This document shows positions 22,641-31,990 of a DNA stretch of 59,189 bases, one piece after another. Both the position numbers and the translations under genes were made by a program. Source of the DNA: Spirochaetota bacterium (GTDB lineage Bacteria > Spirochaetota > Spirochaetia > SZUA-6 > Fen-1364). The stretch is taken from positions 1 through 59,189 of the forward strand of contig JAPLSM010000045.1 in assembly GCA_026398635.1 (NCBI GenBank). Reading direction: 5' to 3'. Within the stretch, counting starts at the first letter, position 1. Each line of letters opens with the position of its first letter. Under the pieces are notes generated by a model. The model was not told where the DNA came from and did not search any database. It was given only the letters and a program-made list of their open reading frames with translations.

Positions 22641-22802
22641 ATGCTGCGTGCAGAGGTTATCGTGCCCATGGAGATTCCCTTCGTTGGAGACGATGCCCGT
22701 GGCGACCGGGCCGGCTTCGGCTTGTGCACCGGAGGCTGGCCTGAAACGTACGAGGGCTGGCGACGGCTAGCCTGGACCATGGGCAGGGAGGTGACGGAAT
22801 GA
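22641..22802 (+). CDS. Small hypothetical protein, 53 residues
   Basis: An ATG at 22641 follows GGAGGTG by 4-5 nt, a strong ribosome site. The frame encodes MLRAEVIVPMEIPFVGDD and continues acidic and Gly/Trp-rich to VTE, ending with TGA at 22800-22802 that overlaps the ATG of the DUF6941 gene (ATGA). The strong Shine-Dalgarno, the coupled overlap and its position as first gene support real translation. No family is recognised and it has no membrane segment or signal peptide. It may be a leader that couples translation, or a small partner protein. Confidence 0.55.
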   Translation: MLRAEVIVPMEIPFVGDDARGDRAGFGLCTGGWPETYEGWRRLAWTMGREVTE

Positions 22803-23251
22803 CCGAGCCCGTGTTCGTAGCGCTGCTTATAGCCGACCGGGTCATCAGCGAGGACAACGGCAAGAAGGGAATCATCGGCACCTTCACGCAGTTCAATGCA
22901 TTGCAGTTCCCCGCGAGGTTCCCGCCCTGGTTCGTCTACGCGGCGGTCACCAATCTCGTGGACGACCACTCGTTCTCGCTGAACATGGTGAACGACGAGA
23001 CGCAGCAGGTCGTGTTCTCCGCAGCGGGGCAGTTCAAGGTGGACCAGCCGCGCAAGGTGGTGGAGCTGGTGGTCCCGATGCTGAACGTCGTGTTCCCGGC
23101 CCCCGGCACCTACAACCTGCTCTTCAACGTCGACGGCGCGCAGATCGGGTCGCGCCTGCTCGAGGCCGCGAAGGTCGAGGCGCCGCAGCATCCGGGGATG
23201 CCGGGGCAGCCGTTCGGCCCGCAGCCGGGACCGCGGACGGACGGGAACTGA
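22799..23251 (+). CDS. DUF6941 family protein
   Basis: A 150-residue soluble protein. The opening (VFVALLIADRVISEDNGKK then GIIGTFTQFNALQFPARFP) and the alternating beta strands (FVYAAVTNL, FSLNMVN, VVFSAAGQF, VVELVVPM, GTYNLLFNVDG) fit a conserved single-domain beta-sandwich family of unknown function. The C-terminal 20 residues are Pro/Gly-rich. The start overlaps the stop of the 53-residue ORF. Nothing in the context defines a role. Confidence 0.75.
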   Translation: MTEPVFVALLIADRVISEDNGKKGIIGTFTQFNALQFPARFPPWFVYAAVTNLVDDHSFSLNMVNDETQQVVFSAAGQFKVDQPRKVVELVVPMLNVVFPAPGTYNLLFNVDGAQIGSRLLEAAKVEAPQHPGMPGQPFGPQPGPRTDGN

Positions 23252-23394
23252 CCGGTTCGGCAGGACACCGCGCCGCAGCCGTGCGATCTTGAAGTTCCTG
23301 ATGCCGAAGCCCCGGACGTCGAAGGAGAACCCGACGGCCTGCCCGGTTCGATCCGTGACAGGAGCCGGGCGCGGCGCTCCAGCAGCGCCAAGTA

Positions 23395-23423
23395 TTGACA
23401 AAAGGACCGCCTTTGTACATATT
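23395..23423 (+). promoter_or_regulatory. Promoter of the tRNA operon
   Basis: Consensus TTGACA (23395-23400), 17-nt spacer and CATATT (23418-23423, 4 of 6) in an AT-rich island 13 nt before tRNA-His. The spacer holds an imperfect inverted repeat (AAAGG with CCTTT). The preceding 143 bp (23252-23394) hold no supported gene. Confidence 0.7.
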
Positions 23424-23435
23424 TATTTTCCGCGC

Positions 23436-23510
23436 GGTGGGTGTAGTTCAATTGGTTAGAGCGCCAGACTGTGGATCTGGAAGTTGTGGGTTCAAGTCCC
23501 ATCACCCACC
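23436..23510 (+). tRNA. tRNA-His (anticodon GTG)
   Basis: The acceptor stem GTGGGTG (23437-23443) pairs with CACCCAC (23503-23509), with the histidine-specific extra G at 23436 opposite C at 23510. The anticodon loop CTGTGGA (23469-23475) gives GTG. The T loop TTCAAGT is standard. The CCA end is not fully encoded. Confidence 0.95.
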
Positions 23511-23575
23511 CATGGCCGGCGCTCCTGAGCACCCGCGGAGGCGGAAGCCGGGCGGGGCGGGGGGACCGCTCCGAT

Positions 23576-23649
23576 GCGTCCGTAGCTCAGCTGGATAGAG
23601 CGCCGGGCTTCGAACCCGTAGGCCGCAGGTTCGAGTCCTGCCGGACGCG
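23576..23649 (+). tRNA. tRNA-Arg (anticodon TCG)
   Basis: Acceptor GCGTCCG pairs with CGGACGC (23642-23648). The anticodon loop CTTCGAA gives TCG, reading CGA-type Arg codons. The first anticodon-stem pair is a C-T mismatch. T arm GCAGG/CCTGC is perfect. CCA is not encoded. Confidence 0.93.
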
Positions 23650-23662
23650 CGTTTGACAACAC

Positions 23663-23735
23663 GGGCCGCTAGCTCAGTTGGTAGAGCAGAAGACTCTTAA
23701 TCTTCGGGTCGCAGGTTCGAGTCCTGCGCGGCTCA
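23663..23735 (+). tRNA. tRNA-Lys (anticodon CTT)
   Basis: Acceptor GGGCCGC pairs with GCGGCTC (23728-23734) with one G-T wobble. Anticodon stem GAAGA/TCTTC encloses CTCTTAA, giving CTT. CCA is not encoded. Confidence 0.95.
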
Positions 23736-23790
23736 AGGCGATGGGCTCCGGTCAGCTTGACGGTGCCGAAGGGCCCATGCTACTTTCCTG

Positions 23791-23873
23791 GCGAGAGTGG
23801 TGGAACCTGGCAGACACGCCAGACTTAGGATCTGGTGCCGAAAGGCTTGAGGGTTCGAATCCCTTCTCTCGCA
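23791..23873 (+). tRNA. tRNA-Leu (anticodon TAG)
   Basis: Acceptor GCGAGAG pairs with CTCTCGC (23866-23872). Anticodon stem CCAGA/TCTGG encloses CTTAGGA, giving TAG. A long variable arm (TGCCGAAAGGCT) marks a class II tRNA. CCA is not encoded. Confidence 0.95.
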
Positions 23874-23887
23874 TTGGGAGAGGTTGT

Positions 23888-23960
23888 GCGGGAATAGCTC
23901 AGTTGGTAGAGCTCCACCTTGCCAAGGTGGACGTCGCGGGTTCAAGTCCCGTTTCCCGCT
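23888..23960 (+). tRNA. tRNA-Gly (anticodon GCC)
   Basis: Acceptor GCGGGAA pairs with TTCCCGC (23953-23959). Anticodon stem CCACC/GGTGG encloses TTGCCAA, giving GCC. CCA is not encoded. Last gene of the array. Confidence 0.95.
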
Positions 23961-23965
23961 CGTGG

Positions 23966-24001
23966 AAAGGCGACCAGGATCGGCTCCGGGTCGCCTTTTT
24001 T
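23966..24001 (+). terminator. Rho-independent terminator of the tRNA operon
   Basis: AAAGGCGACC (23966-23975) and GGGTCGCCTTT form a stem of about 10 bp followed by TTTTTT ending at 24001. It lies 5 nt after tRNA-Gly and isolates the array from the trigger factor gene. Confidence 0.92.
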
Positions 24002-24033
24002 AGCGTTCAGCGACAATCGACGAGGTGGCCGGA

Positions 24034-25380
24034 GTGAACACGACCAGGGAAGTGACGCTGCTCGACAACGCGCAGGTGAGGATGCGCATCACCGTGCCGG
24101 GCGACGAGGTGCGCCGGGAGTACGATGCGATCGTGCGCGAGTACTGCGAGCACGCGCACCTCAAGGGGTTCCGGAAGGGGCGGGTGCCCGCCGACGTCAT
24201 GATCCGCAAGTTGGGCCCTTCTCTGGCCGACCAGACTAGAGCCCAGGTGCTCGAGAAGGCCGTCCAGGAGGCCTTCGAGCACGCCGAGCAGAAGCCGTTC
24301 CCCTACGCGAACCCCGACGTAAAGGCGGACGAGGCGATCGAGCCGGGGAAGGACTGGATCTTCGAAGTCATCTACGACACGTTCCCCGTGGTCGAGCTCG
24401 GCCCCTACACGGGCCTCGAGATCGAAGAGCCGTCCTGGCAGGTGGACGACGAGGACATCGGCCGCGAGCTGAAGTCGGTGCAGGAGCAGAACGCGCTGTT
24501 CACGGACAAGGAGCCGGCCGTTATCGCGAAGGGCGACATCGCGAACATCGACCACGTGGAGTTCGAGGCCGGGGCCGAAAAGACGGTCACCCGGCGGCAG
24601 GCGTTCGTGTTCGAGGTCGGCACGGGCTACAACTACTACCGCATCGACGACGAGATCGTCGGCATGGCGAAGGGCGAGACCCGGGACATCACGAAGGTCT
24701 ACCCCGCGGACGCGGAGAACACGGACCTCACGAACCGCAGCGTGACGCTCCGCGTCACGGTCAACTCGGTGAAGGAGAAGCGCCTGCCCGAGCTGAACGA
24801 CGAGCTCGCCCAGGACATCAGCGAGAAGTTCAAGACCCTCGACGACCTGAAGGCCGACATCCGCGCGAAGCTCGAGGCAGCGGTGAAGGCAACGCTCCGC
24901 GCCGCCTCGATCAACACGGTGCTCTCCCGGGTGGTGGAGTCCTCGAAGATCCCCCTGCCCCGGAGCCTGGTTGAGTACCAGCTCGACTCGATGTGGCGCG
25001 ACTACGTGCGCGAGACCCGGCTCGACGAGCGGCGCCTCGTGGAGCTGCTCGCCGCGCAGGGCCGGGACCCCGCGGCGATGCGCACCGAGATGACCCCGGC
25101 AGCGGAGCAGCGCGCGCGCCTCCAGCTCGTGATCAGCGAGGTCTCGAAGCGCGAGCAGGTCGGCGTGGAGGAGGCGGAGGTCGAGGCCGAGATCGGCCGG
25201 CTGGCCGAAGCCCGGCGACTCGAGGTGAAGGAGCTGAAGGAGAACCTCGCGAAAAACGACCTCATCGACACCCTGGCGGGCAACCTTCGCCTGGAGAAAC
25301 TCTACGACCACATCCTGTCGAAGTCAGTCACGAAAAAAACGGGGACGAAGAAAGTATTGGACATCCTGCGGGGCGCTTGA
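24034..25380 (+). CDS. tig: Trigger factor, ribosome-associated chaperone/prolyl isomerase
   Basis: A 448-residue trigger factor that binds nascent chains at the ribosome exit. The N-terminal ribosome-binding domain holds the signature GFRKGRVP near 45-52. The FKBP-like isomerase domain spans about 150-240 but is divergent ([28 protein letters not shown]). The C-terminal helical chaperone domain runs to about 430 and ends with basic residues. Start GTG at 24034 is preferred (GAGG about 8 nt upstream); GTG at 24025 is the alternative. It heads the order tig-clpP-clpX-lon, the classical proteostasis cluster, immediately downstream of the tRNA terminator. Confidence 0.94.
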   Translation: MNTTREVTLLDNAQVRMRITVPGDEVRREYDAIVREYCEHAHLKGFRKGRVPADVMIRKLGPSLADQTRAQVLEKAVQEAFEHAEQKPFPYANPDVKADEAIEPGKDWIFEVIYDTFPVVELGPYTGLEIEEPSWQVDDEDIGRELKSVQEQNALFTDKEPAVIAKGDIANIDHVEFEAGAEKTVTRRQAFVFEVGTGYNYYRIDDEIVGMAKGETRDITKVYPADAENTDLTNRSVTLRVTVNSVKEKRLPELNDELAQDISEKFKTLDDLKADIRAKLEAAVKATLRAASINTVLSRVVESSKIPLPRSLVEYQLDSMWRDYVRETRLDERRLVELLAAQGRDPAAMRTEMTPAAEQRARLQLVISEVSKREQVGVEEAEVEAEIGRLAEARRLEVKELKENLAKNDLIDTLAGNLRLEKLYDHILSKSVTKKTGTKKVLDILRGA

Positions 25381-25409
25381 GTATGCTTGGAGCAGGGGAT
25401 CCCCGGGAT

Positions 25410-26030
25410 ATGGACGAGAAATCAAGCGGCCTCGTGCCGATCGTCATCGAGCAGACCGGCCGGGGCGAGCGCAGCTACGACATCTTCTCGCGCCTGCTGA
25501 AGGACCGCATTGTGTTCGTCGATGGCGAGATCTACGACGTCACGGCGGACCTCGTGGTGGCGCAGCTGCTCTTCCTCGAGAGCCAGGACCCCGAGAAAGA
25601 CATCCACCTCTACATCAATTCGCCGGGCGGCAGCGTCACGGCCGGCCTCGCCATCTACGACACGATCCAGTACCTGAAGCCGGCCGTGCAGACCATCTGC
25701 CTCGGCCAGGCCGCCTCGATGGGCGCGTTGCTGCTCGCCTGCGGCACCCATGGCAAGAGAGCCGCGCTGCCCTCCGCGCGCATCCTCATCCACCAGCCGT
25801 GGGGTGGCGTCTCGGGTCAGGCCGTCGACATCGGCATCCAGGCCCGGGAGCTCGTGAGGATCAAGCGCCTGATCGTGCAGTACTTCGCCGAGCACGCCGG
25901 AAAGTCGCCCGAGAACGTCGAGCGGGACCTGGAGCGGGACTTCTACATGTCCGCCGAAGAGGCGCTGCAGTACGGGATCATCGACAAGATCCTCAAGCGG
26001 GTGAAGAATGGCGAAGTCGCCAAAAAGTGA
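25410..26030 (+). CDS. clpP: ATP-dependent Clp protease proteolytic subunit
   Basis: A 206-residue serine protease subunit that forms the barrel of ClpXP. It shows [20 protein letters not shown] at the start, [11 protein letters not shown], the catalytic Ser in GQAASMGA (S103), the catalytic His in [11 protein letters not shown] (H128), and the Asp-containing [15 protein letters not shown]. Start ATG at 25410 gives normal family length; an ATG at 25383 would add nine residues. The 3' end overlaps clpX by 23 bp, which implies coupled expression of protease and unfoldase. Confidence 0.96.
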   Translation: MDEKSSGLVPIVIEQTGRGERSYDIFSRLLKDRIVFVDGEIYDVTADLVVAQLLFLESQDPEKDIHLYINSPGGSVTAGLAIYDTIQYLKPAVQTICLGQAASMGALLLACGTHGKRAALPSARILIHQPWGGVSGQAVDIGIQARELVRIKRLIVQYFAEHAGKSPENVERDLERDFYMSAEEALQYGIIDKILKRVKNGEVAKK

Positions 26031-27264
26031 CCCGGGCTTCAAGGTCTGCTCGTTCTGCGGCAAGAGCGCGGACGTGGCGCGCCGGCTCATCGCCGGGCCC
26101 GGCGTGTTCATCTGCGACGAGTGCGTGCACGTCTGCAAGAAGATCCTCGACGACGAGGAGGAGCACCTCAGCGTCGAGTTCACCGAGGACATCCCCAAGC
26201 CGCGCGAGATCAAGGCGTACCTCGACGGCTACGTGATCGCCCAGGAGCAGGCCAAGCGGACGCTCTCGGTGGCGGTCTACAACCACTACAAGCGGATCGC
26301 CCTCGGGCACAAGGTGGCCGACGAGGTGGAGCTGGAGAAGTCGAACGTCCTGCTGATCGGGCCGACCGGCACGGGGAAGACCCTGCTCGCGCGCACGCTG
26401 GCGCGGAAACTCCGGGTGCCGTTCGCCATCGCCGACGCCACCACGCTGACCGAGGCCGGCTACGTGGGCGAGGACGTCGAGAACATCCTCCTGAAGCTCA
26501 TCCAGAACGCGGGCAACAGCATCCCCGCGGCCGAGCGCGGCATCGTCTACATCGACGAGATCGACAAGATCGCCCGCAAGACCGGCGACAACCCCTCGAT
26601 CACCCGCGACGTCTCGGGCGAGGGCGTGCAGCAGGCGCTGCTGAAGATCATCGAGGGCACCGTGGCCTCGGTGCCGCCGCAGGGCGGGCGCAAGCACCCC
26701 AACCAGGAGATGCTGCGCATCGACACCTCGAACATCCTCTTCATCTGCGGCGGCGCCTTCGTCGGCCTCGAGAAGGTGGTGGAGGCGCGCACGGTGGTGC
26801 ACCCCCTCGGCTTCGGCGCGGACGTGAAGGGCGCGAAGGAGAAGAACCTCGTCGAGCTCTATGCCCAACTGCAGCCCGACGACCTGATCAAGTACGGCCT
26901 CATCCCCGAGTTCGTCGGGCGCCTCCCGATCGTGGTTGCCCTCGAGGAGCTGGACGCGGACGCGCTGCGCCGCATCGTCAGCGAGCCGCGCAACGCCATT
27001 CTCAAGCAGTACCAGGCCTCGTTCAAGCTCGACCATGTGGAGCTGGAGTTCACCCCGGCGGCCGTGGAGGCCATCGCCCGGCGCGCCATGGACATGAAGA
27101 CCGGGGCGCGCGGCCTGCGCGCCATTGTCGAGGCGCTCATGATGGACGTGATGTTCGACATCCCCTCGCTCTCGGACGCCCGGCGCGTCCTCGTGACCGA
27201 GGAGGTGGTGCTCCAGACCGCCAAGCCTGAGATCGTCTTCGGGAGCCAGAAAAAGACCGCATGA
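26008..27264 (+). CDS. clpX: ATP-dependent Clp protease ATP-binding subunit ClpX
   Basis: A 418-residue AAA+ unfoldase. The N-terminal zinc-binding domain has C14, C17, C36 and C39. The AAA+ core holds Walker A GPTGTGKT near 116, the GYVGEDVE pore loop 1 region near 150, Walker B VYIDEIDK near 180, and sensor 2 in TGARGLRAI near 370. An IGF-type ClpP-binding loop is seen as the less typical LGFGADV region near 270, so pairing with ClpP is supported mainly by adjacency. The stop overlaps the lon start by 4 bp (ATGA). Confidence 0.96.
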   Translation: MAKSPKSDPGFKVCSFCGKSADVARRLIAGPGVFICDECVHVCKKILDDEEEHLSVEFTEDIPKPREIKAYLDGYVIAQEQAKRTLSVAVYNHYKRIALGHKVADEVELEKSNVLLIGPTGTGKTLLARTLARKLRVPFAIADATTLTEAGYVGEDVENILLKLIQNAGNSIPAAERGIVYIDEIDKIARKTGDNPSITRDVSGEGVQQALLKIIEGTVASVPPQGGRKHPNQEMLRIDTSNILFICGGAFVGLEKVVEARTVVHPLGFGADVKGAKEKNLVELYAQLQPDDLIKYGLIPEFVGRLPIVVALEELDADALRRIVSEPRNAILKQYQASFKLDHVELEFTPAAVEAIARRAMDMKTGARGLRAIVEALMMDVMFDIPSLSDARRVLVTEEVVLQTAKPEIVFGSQKKTA

Positions 27265-29981
27265 AGATCCAGCTGCGGCGCCACGAGCTTTTCATGGTCC
27301 CGCTGAAGGACCTCGTGGTGTTCCCGCACATGGTCGTACCGTTCTTCGTCGGCCGGCGCCGCTCGGTGCGCAGCGTCGAGGCGGCCATGACCCAGGGACG
27401 GCTCCTCTTCCTCGTCCCCCAGAAGAAGGGCGGCGTGGAGGAGCCGGGCGAGGCGGATTTCCACCCCGTGGGCACCGTGGCGCGCATCCTGCAGCTCTCG
27501 AAGCTGCCCGACGGCAAGCTGCGCCTGCTCGTCGAGGGCGAGGAGCGCGCCGCGGTCGTGCGCTTCACCGACACCACCGATGCCTTCCGGGTGCAGGTCC
27601 GGCCGCTGAAGGCAGCGCGCGAGGTGACCCCGCAGCTCGCTGCGCTCAGCCGTTCAGTCCGGCGGGCGTTCACCCAGTACCAGGAGGTCTCCCGCAAGGT
27701 TCCGCCCGAGGTGCTCGCGGCCGTCGAGGCCGCGGACGATCCGGACCGGCTCGCCGACCTCGTGGCCGGCGGTCTGCCGCTGTCGGCGGAGCACAAGCTC
27801 GAGCTCCTCTCGCTCGAGGACACCGCGGGGCGCCTCGAGCGCCTCGTGGCGTTCCTGTCCGCGGAGACCGAGCTCGCAGGCCTGGAGCAGGAGATCGCCT
27901 CCCGGGTGAAGCGCCGGGTCGAGAAGTCGCAGAAGGACTGGTTCCTCACCGAGCAGATGAAGGAGATCCAGCGCGAACTCGGAGCCGAGAGCGACGACCC
28001 GACTGGCGCGAAGGAGCTCGAGGAGAAAATGAAGGCCTGCGGCCTGAGCGCCGAAGCGCTCGAGAAGTGCCAGCGCGAGCTGAAGCGCCTCGCGCGGATG
28101 CAGCCGATGTCACCCGAGAGTGCGGTGCTGCGCACCTACCTCGAGTGGGTCACGGACCTGCCGTGGCGCGAGACCACCGCGGACAACCGGGACATCGAGC
28201 GCGCGCGCGTGATCCTCGACGAGGACCATTACGACCTGAAAAAGGTGAAGGAGCGCATCCTCGACTTCATCGCGGTCCGGCAGCTCAAGGGTCGGGTCAA
28301 GGGGCCCATTCTCTGCTTCATCGGCCCTCCGGGCACGGGCAAGACCTCGCTCGGCCGCTCGGTGGCCCGGGCGCTCGGCCGCACGTTCGTGCGCATGTCC
28401 CTCGGTGGGGTGCGCGACGAGGCGGAGATCCGGGGACACCGCAAGACCTACGTCGGAGCCCTCCCGGGCAAGGTGCTCCAGGCGATGCGCAAGGCCGGCA
28501 CCCGCAACCCCGTCTTCCTGCTGGACGAGATCGACAAGATGAGCTCCGACTGGCGGGGCGACCCGGCCTCGGCGCTCCTGGAAGTGCTCGACCCCGAGCA
28601 GAACGCCACGTTCCTGGACCATTACCTCGAGGTGCCCTACGACCTGTCGGACGTGATGTTCATCACCACGGCGAACTCCGCGCACAACATCCCGTTCCCG
28701 CTGCGAGACCGCATGGAGGTGATCGAGATCTCGGGCTACACGGATCTCGAGAAGCTCGAAATCGCCGATCGGTTCCTCGTGCCGAAGCAGCTGGGCGAGA
28801 ACGGCCTCGCGTGGGCGGACATCCGGTTCCAGCGCTCGGCGATCCTCAAGCTCATCCGGTCGTACACCCTCGAAGCGGGGGTGCGCAACCTCGAGCGCGA
28901 GATCGCCAATGTGCTGCGCAAGATCGCCCGGGACGCGGTGAAGCGGGGACTGATGCCGCCGCTACCCGAGCCCGAGCCGGCAGCTGCGGTCGAGACGGCG
29001 CCCGAAGCGCCGGCGGAGCCGGCTGCGGCCCCCGACGAGGCCGCGGTCGCTACCGCGGACGGGGCGCCGGCCCCTGCAGCGCCCGAAGCGCCGGCTGCAC
29101 CCGCCGTCGATGCCCCCGCACCGGCGGCCGCCGCCCCGGCGCCGGCTGAGGCGGCCGCGGCACCGGCCCCCGCGCTCGAGCTGCGCGTGACGGTCACCGG
29201 CCGTTCCGTGGCCTCGTACCTCGGCAAGGTGAAGTTCATCGAGAGCTCGTTCGCCCGGGAGGTGAAGCCCGGCCTGGCCTACGGCCTCGCGTGGACCGAG
29301 CTCGGCGGACAGCTCCTGCCCGTGGAGGTCGCGATCCTCGTCGGCAAGGGCGAGCTGCTGCTGACGGGCAGCCTCGGCGACGTGATGAAGGAGAGCGCGC
29401 AGGCCGCCCTCTCCTTCCTGCGCGCCCGGCACGCCGAGCTCGGCATCCCCGCGGATTTCGCGAAGGACCGGGACATCCACGTGCACGTGCCCGAGGGCGC
29501 CATTCCCAAGGATGGCCCCTCGGCGGGCATCACGCTCGTGGCCGCGATGCTGTCGGCGGTGCGGGGCGTGGCCTCGGCCAGCGGCTTCGCCATGACCGGC
29601 GAGATCACCCTGACCGGGCGCCTGCTGCCGATCGGCGGGGTCAAGGAGAAGGTGCTCGCCGCACACCGGTACAAGATGACCCGGGTGCTCCTGCCCCGAC
29701 AGAACGAGAAGGACCTCGAGGACATCCCCGAAGAGGTGCGCGAGGCACTGAGCTTCGTGTTCGCCGACTCGGTCACCGACGCCCTGGCGATCCTGTTCCC
29801 ACCGGCCGACCGCGCCGGGGAGCCGGCTGCGGCGGACGGACTGTCCTCCGACGCGCGACCCACAGCGGGGATCGGGGAAACCCGGGTGCCGGGTGAACCT
29901 GCCGTGCCCGTAGATCCTGCAGCCTTCATCGAGCCTTCCGTGCCGGTCGAACCGGTCCAGGACGCGCCGCCGCCGAGCTGA
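27261..29981 (+). CDS. lon: Lon protease with Ala/Pro-rich insertion
   Basis: A 906-residue ATP-dependent serine protease, longer than the usual 770-820. The N-terminal substrate domain spans about 10-210, a coiled coil near 215-270, AAA+ with GPPGTGKTS near 355 and FLLDEIDKM near 420, and the peptidase domain with the Ser-Lys dyad S754 (KDGPSAGIT) and K795 (GGVKEK). Between the AAA+ lid and the peptidase domain, about residues 567-640, lies a low-complexity stretch of Ala, Pro and Glu not found in ordinary Lon, and the last 60 residues are also Pro/Ala-rich. The reading frame is intact throughout. It is the last gene of the tig-clpP-clpX-lon cluster. Confidence 0.95.
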   Translation: MKIQLRRHELFMVPLKDLVVFPHMVVPFFVGRRRSVRSVEAAMTQGRLLFLVPQKKGGVEEPGEADFHPVGTVARILQLSKLPDGKLRLLVEGEERAAVVRFTDTTDAFRVQVRPLKAAREVTPQLAALSRSVRRAFTQYQEVSRKVPPEVLAAVEAADDPDRLADLVAGGLPLSAEHKLELLSLEDTAGRLERLVAFLSAETELAGLEQEIASRVKRRVEKSQKDWFLTEQMKEIQRELGAESDDPTGAKELEEKMKACGLSAEALEKCQRELKRLARMQPMSPESAVLRTYLEWVTDLPWRETTADNRDIERARVILDEDHYDLKKVKERILDFIAVRQLKGRVKGPILCFIGPPGTGKTSLGRSVARALGRTFVRMSLGGVRDEAEIRGHRKTYVGALPGKVLQAMRKAGTRNPVFLLDEIDKMSSDWRGDPASALLEVLDPEQNATFLDHYLEVPYDLSDVMFITTANSAHNIPFPLRDRMEVIEISGYTDLEKLEIADRFLVPKQLGENGLAWADIRFQRSAILKLIRSYTLEAGVRNLEREIANVLRKIARDAVKRGLMPPLPEPEPAAAVETAPEAPAEPAAAPDEAAVATADGAPAPAAPEAPAAPAVDAPAPAAAAPAPAEAAAAPAPALELRVTVTGRSVASYLGKVKFIESSFAREVKPGLAYGLAWTELGGQLLPVEVAILVGKGELLLTGSLGDVMKESAQAALSFLRARHAELGIPADFAKDRDIHVHVPEGAIPKDGPSAGITLVAAMLSAVRGVASASGFAMTGEITLTGRLLPIGGVKEKVLAAHRYKMTRVLLPRQNEKDLEDIPEEVREALSFVFADSVTDALAILFPPADRAGEPAAADGLSSDARPTAGIGETRVPGEPAVPVDPAAFIEPSVPVEPVQDAPPPS

Positions 29982-30003
29982 TCCCCCGCGCGAGGAGGGC
30001 ACC

Positions 30004-30774
30004 ATGGCCTTCATTCAATGCAGCTTCCGCAGCTCGATGCTCGACATCGCCGCGGGCATGAACGTCGTCCTGCCCCAGCGCGACGACCTCACGGACCGCC
30101 GGCCGTTCCCGTGCCTGTTCCTGCTGCACGGTCTTTCCGACGACCACACCATCTGGAGCCGCCGCACGTCCATCGAGCGATATGCGGAGGCCCATGGCAT
30201 CGCGGTGGTTATGCCTGCCGGCGGCAGAGGCTGGTATGTGGACAATGCCGAGGGGCCCCGGTGGGGTGCCTTCGTTGCCGACGAGTTGCCCGCCGCCGCA
30301 CGCGCCTTCTTCCCCCTGTCCCACCGGCGCGAGGATACGTTCGTCGCCGGCCTCTCCATGGGTGGGTACGGGGCTTTCCGGATCGCACTGGCACACCCCG
30401 ACCGGTTCGCCGCTGCGGGGAGCTTTTCGGGCGCGCTGGACGTGGCCCGTAGGCCGGCGGACGCGGAGCCGGCCTGGACCACGGAGCTCACCCGTGTTTT
30501 CGGCGACCTCGGCGCCCTGCCGGGCTCGACGGACGACCTCTTCGAGCTGGCGCGCCGGCTGGACCCGGCCGACCGCCGACGTCTGCGCCTCTTCCAGTGC
30601 TGCGGCACCGAGGATTTTCTGTACGACGCCAACGTGCGCTTCCGCGACCACAGCCGTTCCCTGGGCCTCGACCTGACCTACGAGGAAGGCCCGGGCACGC
30701 ACGAGTGGGGATTTTGGGACGCGGCGGTGCGTCGGTTCCTGGACTGGCTGACCGGGCCGGGTCCCGCCGCCTGA
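30004..30774 (+). CDS. Alpha/beta-hydrolase esterase (EstA / esterase D type)
   Basis: A 256-residue cytoplasmic esterase. The opening FIQCSFRSSMLDIAAGMNVVLP and FPCLFLLHGLSDDHTIWSRR match tributyrin-esterase and S-formylglutathione-hydrolase relatives. The nucleophile elbow is GLSMGGYGA near 118, the catalytic Asp probably lies near 200 (GTEDFLYD), and the His is in GTHEWGFWD near 236. A strong GAGGAGGG lies 5 nt before the ATG. It follows lon by 22 nt and may be read through from that operon. Acyl substrate is unknown. Confidence 0.87.
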   Translation: MAFIQCSFRSSMLDIAAGMNVVLPQRDDLTDRRPFPCLFLLHGLSDDHTIWSRRTSIERYAEAHGIAVVMPAGGRGWYVDNAEGPRWGAFVADELPAAARAFFPLSHRREDTFVAGLSMGGYGAFRIALAHPDRFAAAGSFSGALDVARRPADAEPAWTTELTRVFGDLGALPGSTDDLFELARRLDPADRRRLRLFQCCGTEDFLYDANVRFRDHSRSLGLDLTYEEGPGTHEWGFWDAAVRRFLDWLTGPGPAA

Positions 30775-30816
30775 CGGTCAGCCCAGGGCACATGAACGCT
30801 CCACGGCCCGCTTTCC

Positions 30817-30845
30817 TTGACGCCCCTCGGGGCCGATCGTAGACT
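30817..30845 (+). promoter_or_regulatory. Promoter of the second URO-D-like gene, apparently leaderless
   Basis: TTGACG (30817-30822), 17-nt spacer and TAGACT (30840-30845, 4 of 6). Eight nt separate the -10 box from the ATG at 30854 and there is no Shine-Dalgarno, so transcription probably starts within 1-2 nt of the start codon. Confidence 0.55.
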
Positions 30846-30853
30846 CCCCGTTC

Positions 30854-31990
30854 ATGACCGACCGCGAACGTCGGATCAGTACGCTCGCCTTCGGCAGCCC
30901 CGACCGGGTGCCGCTCGAGCCCGGCTACGGCAGGGAGTCGACGCTGAAGCGCTGGCACGCCGAAGGCCTGCCCGTGGACCTCACCGGTGGCGACGAAATC
31001 GCGGCGTTCGCCTACCGGGCCGCGGGCGGACGCGAAAAGCTGCCGGTGGTGGGCGACGGATTCCCCGTGAATATTCGCATGATCCCGCAGTTCGAGGAGA
31101 AGGTGTTGGAGCGCCGGGGCGACACGCAGGTGGTCCAGGACTGGAAGGGCAATGTCTGCGAGATCGGCTCGGAGTTCGACGTGAGCTACCTGTCGAACGC
31201 CGTCGACTTCGTTACGCGCCGCTGGATCCGCTGCCCGGTGGAGTCCCGGTCGGACTGGCTGGACATCGCGCGGCGCTACGATCCCGCCGACCCGTCGCGC
31301 CTGCCCGGCGACGCGGCCGAGCGCGCCCGGCGGCTCGCCGGCCGGGAGTGGACGGTCAGTCTCGACATCCCCGGTCCCTTCTGGCAGCTGCGCGAGTGGC
31401 TGGGATTCGAGCGCCTGTGCATGCTCTTCTACGACGATCTGCCGTTCCTCAGGCACATGATCGGGTTCTGGTCGACGTTCGTGGCCCTCGTGCTCGAACG
31501 GACCTTCGCGGTGTTCGTGCCCGACGAGATCCACCTCAGCGAGGACATGGCCTTCAAGGGCTTCTCGATGGTCTCGCCCGCAATGGTGCGCGAGCACCTC
31601 CTGCCGGTGTGGGCCCGGTGGGGGAAGCTCATCCGCGAAGCCGGCTGCCCCGTGTACGCCATGGACAGCGATGGCTTCGTCGGCGAGCTCATCCCGCTGT
31701 GGATCGAGGCGGGCATCACCGTGTGCGATCCCGTGGAGGTCGCTGCGGGAAACGACATCGCGGCCTTTCGCGCCCGATTCGGCAGGCGCATGGCCTACCG
31801 GGGCGGCGTCGACAAGCGTGCCATCTCGAAGGGCGGGACGGCGATCGAGGAGGAGATCGCGCGGGTCCGGCCCGTCATCGCCTCGGGCGGCTACATTCCC
31901 GGCTGCGACCACGGCGTGCCGGCGGACGTGTCCTGGCCGGACTTCGTGCGCTACGTGGGGCTGCTCGCCCGGGCCACGGGCTGGATGTGA
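30854..31990 (+). CDS. Uroporphyrinogen decarboxylase superfamily protein
   Basis: A 378-residue URO-D superfamily protein of the branch outside heme synthesis. It opens MTDRERRISTLAFGSPDRVPLE, like the paralogue at 13627-14658, and has a TIM-barrel organisation with DIPGPFWQLREWLGF near 175, MDSDGFVGELIPLW near 277 and GGYIPGCDHGVPAD near 350. The His of the final motif is a candidate metal ligand, as in corrinoid-dependent methyltransferase relatives. The reaction is unknown. Its 3' end overlaps the convergent aconitase gene by 40 bp. Confidence 0.84.
   Translation: MTDRERRISTLAFGSPDRVPLEPGYGRESTLKRWHAEGLPVDLTGGDEIAAFAYRAAGGREKLPVVGDGFPVNIRMIPQFEEKVLERRGDTQVVQDWKGNVCEIGSEFDVSYLSNAVDFVTRRWIRCPVESRSDWLDIARRYDPADPSRLPGDAAERARRLAGREWTVSLDIPGPFWQLREWLGFERLCMLFYDDLPFLRHMIGFWSTFVALVLERTFAVFVPDEIHLSEDMAFKGFSMVSPAMVREHLLPVWARWGKLIREAGCPVYAMDSDGFVGELIPLWIEAGITVCDPVEVAAGNDIAAFRARFGRRMAYRGGVDKRAISKGGTAIEEEIARVRPVIASGGYIPGCDHGVPADVSWPDFVRYVGLLARATGWM

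Noticed and set aside
22598-23401. 267-codon minus-strand frame across the DUF6941 gene
   Set aside because: It is antisense to a gene with clear family resemblance and a ribosome site; the translated sequence has no domain character.
23402-23960. Short open frames on both strands over the tRNA array
   Set aside because: They are translations of tRNA genes, a common artefact.
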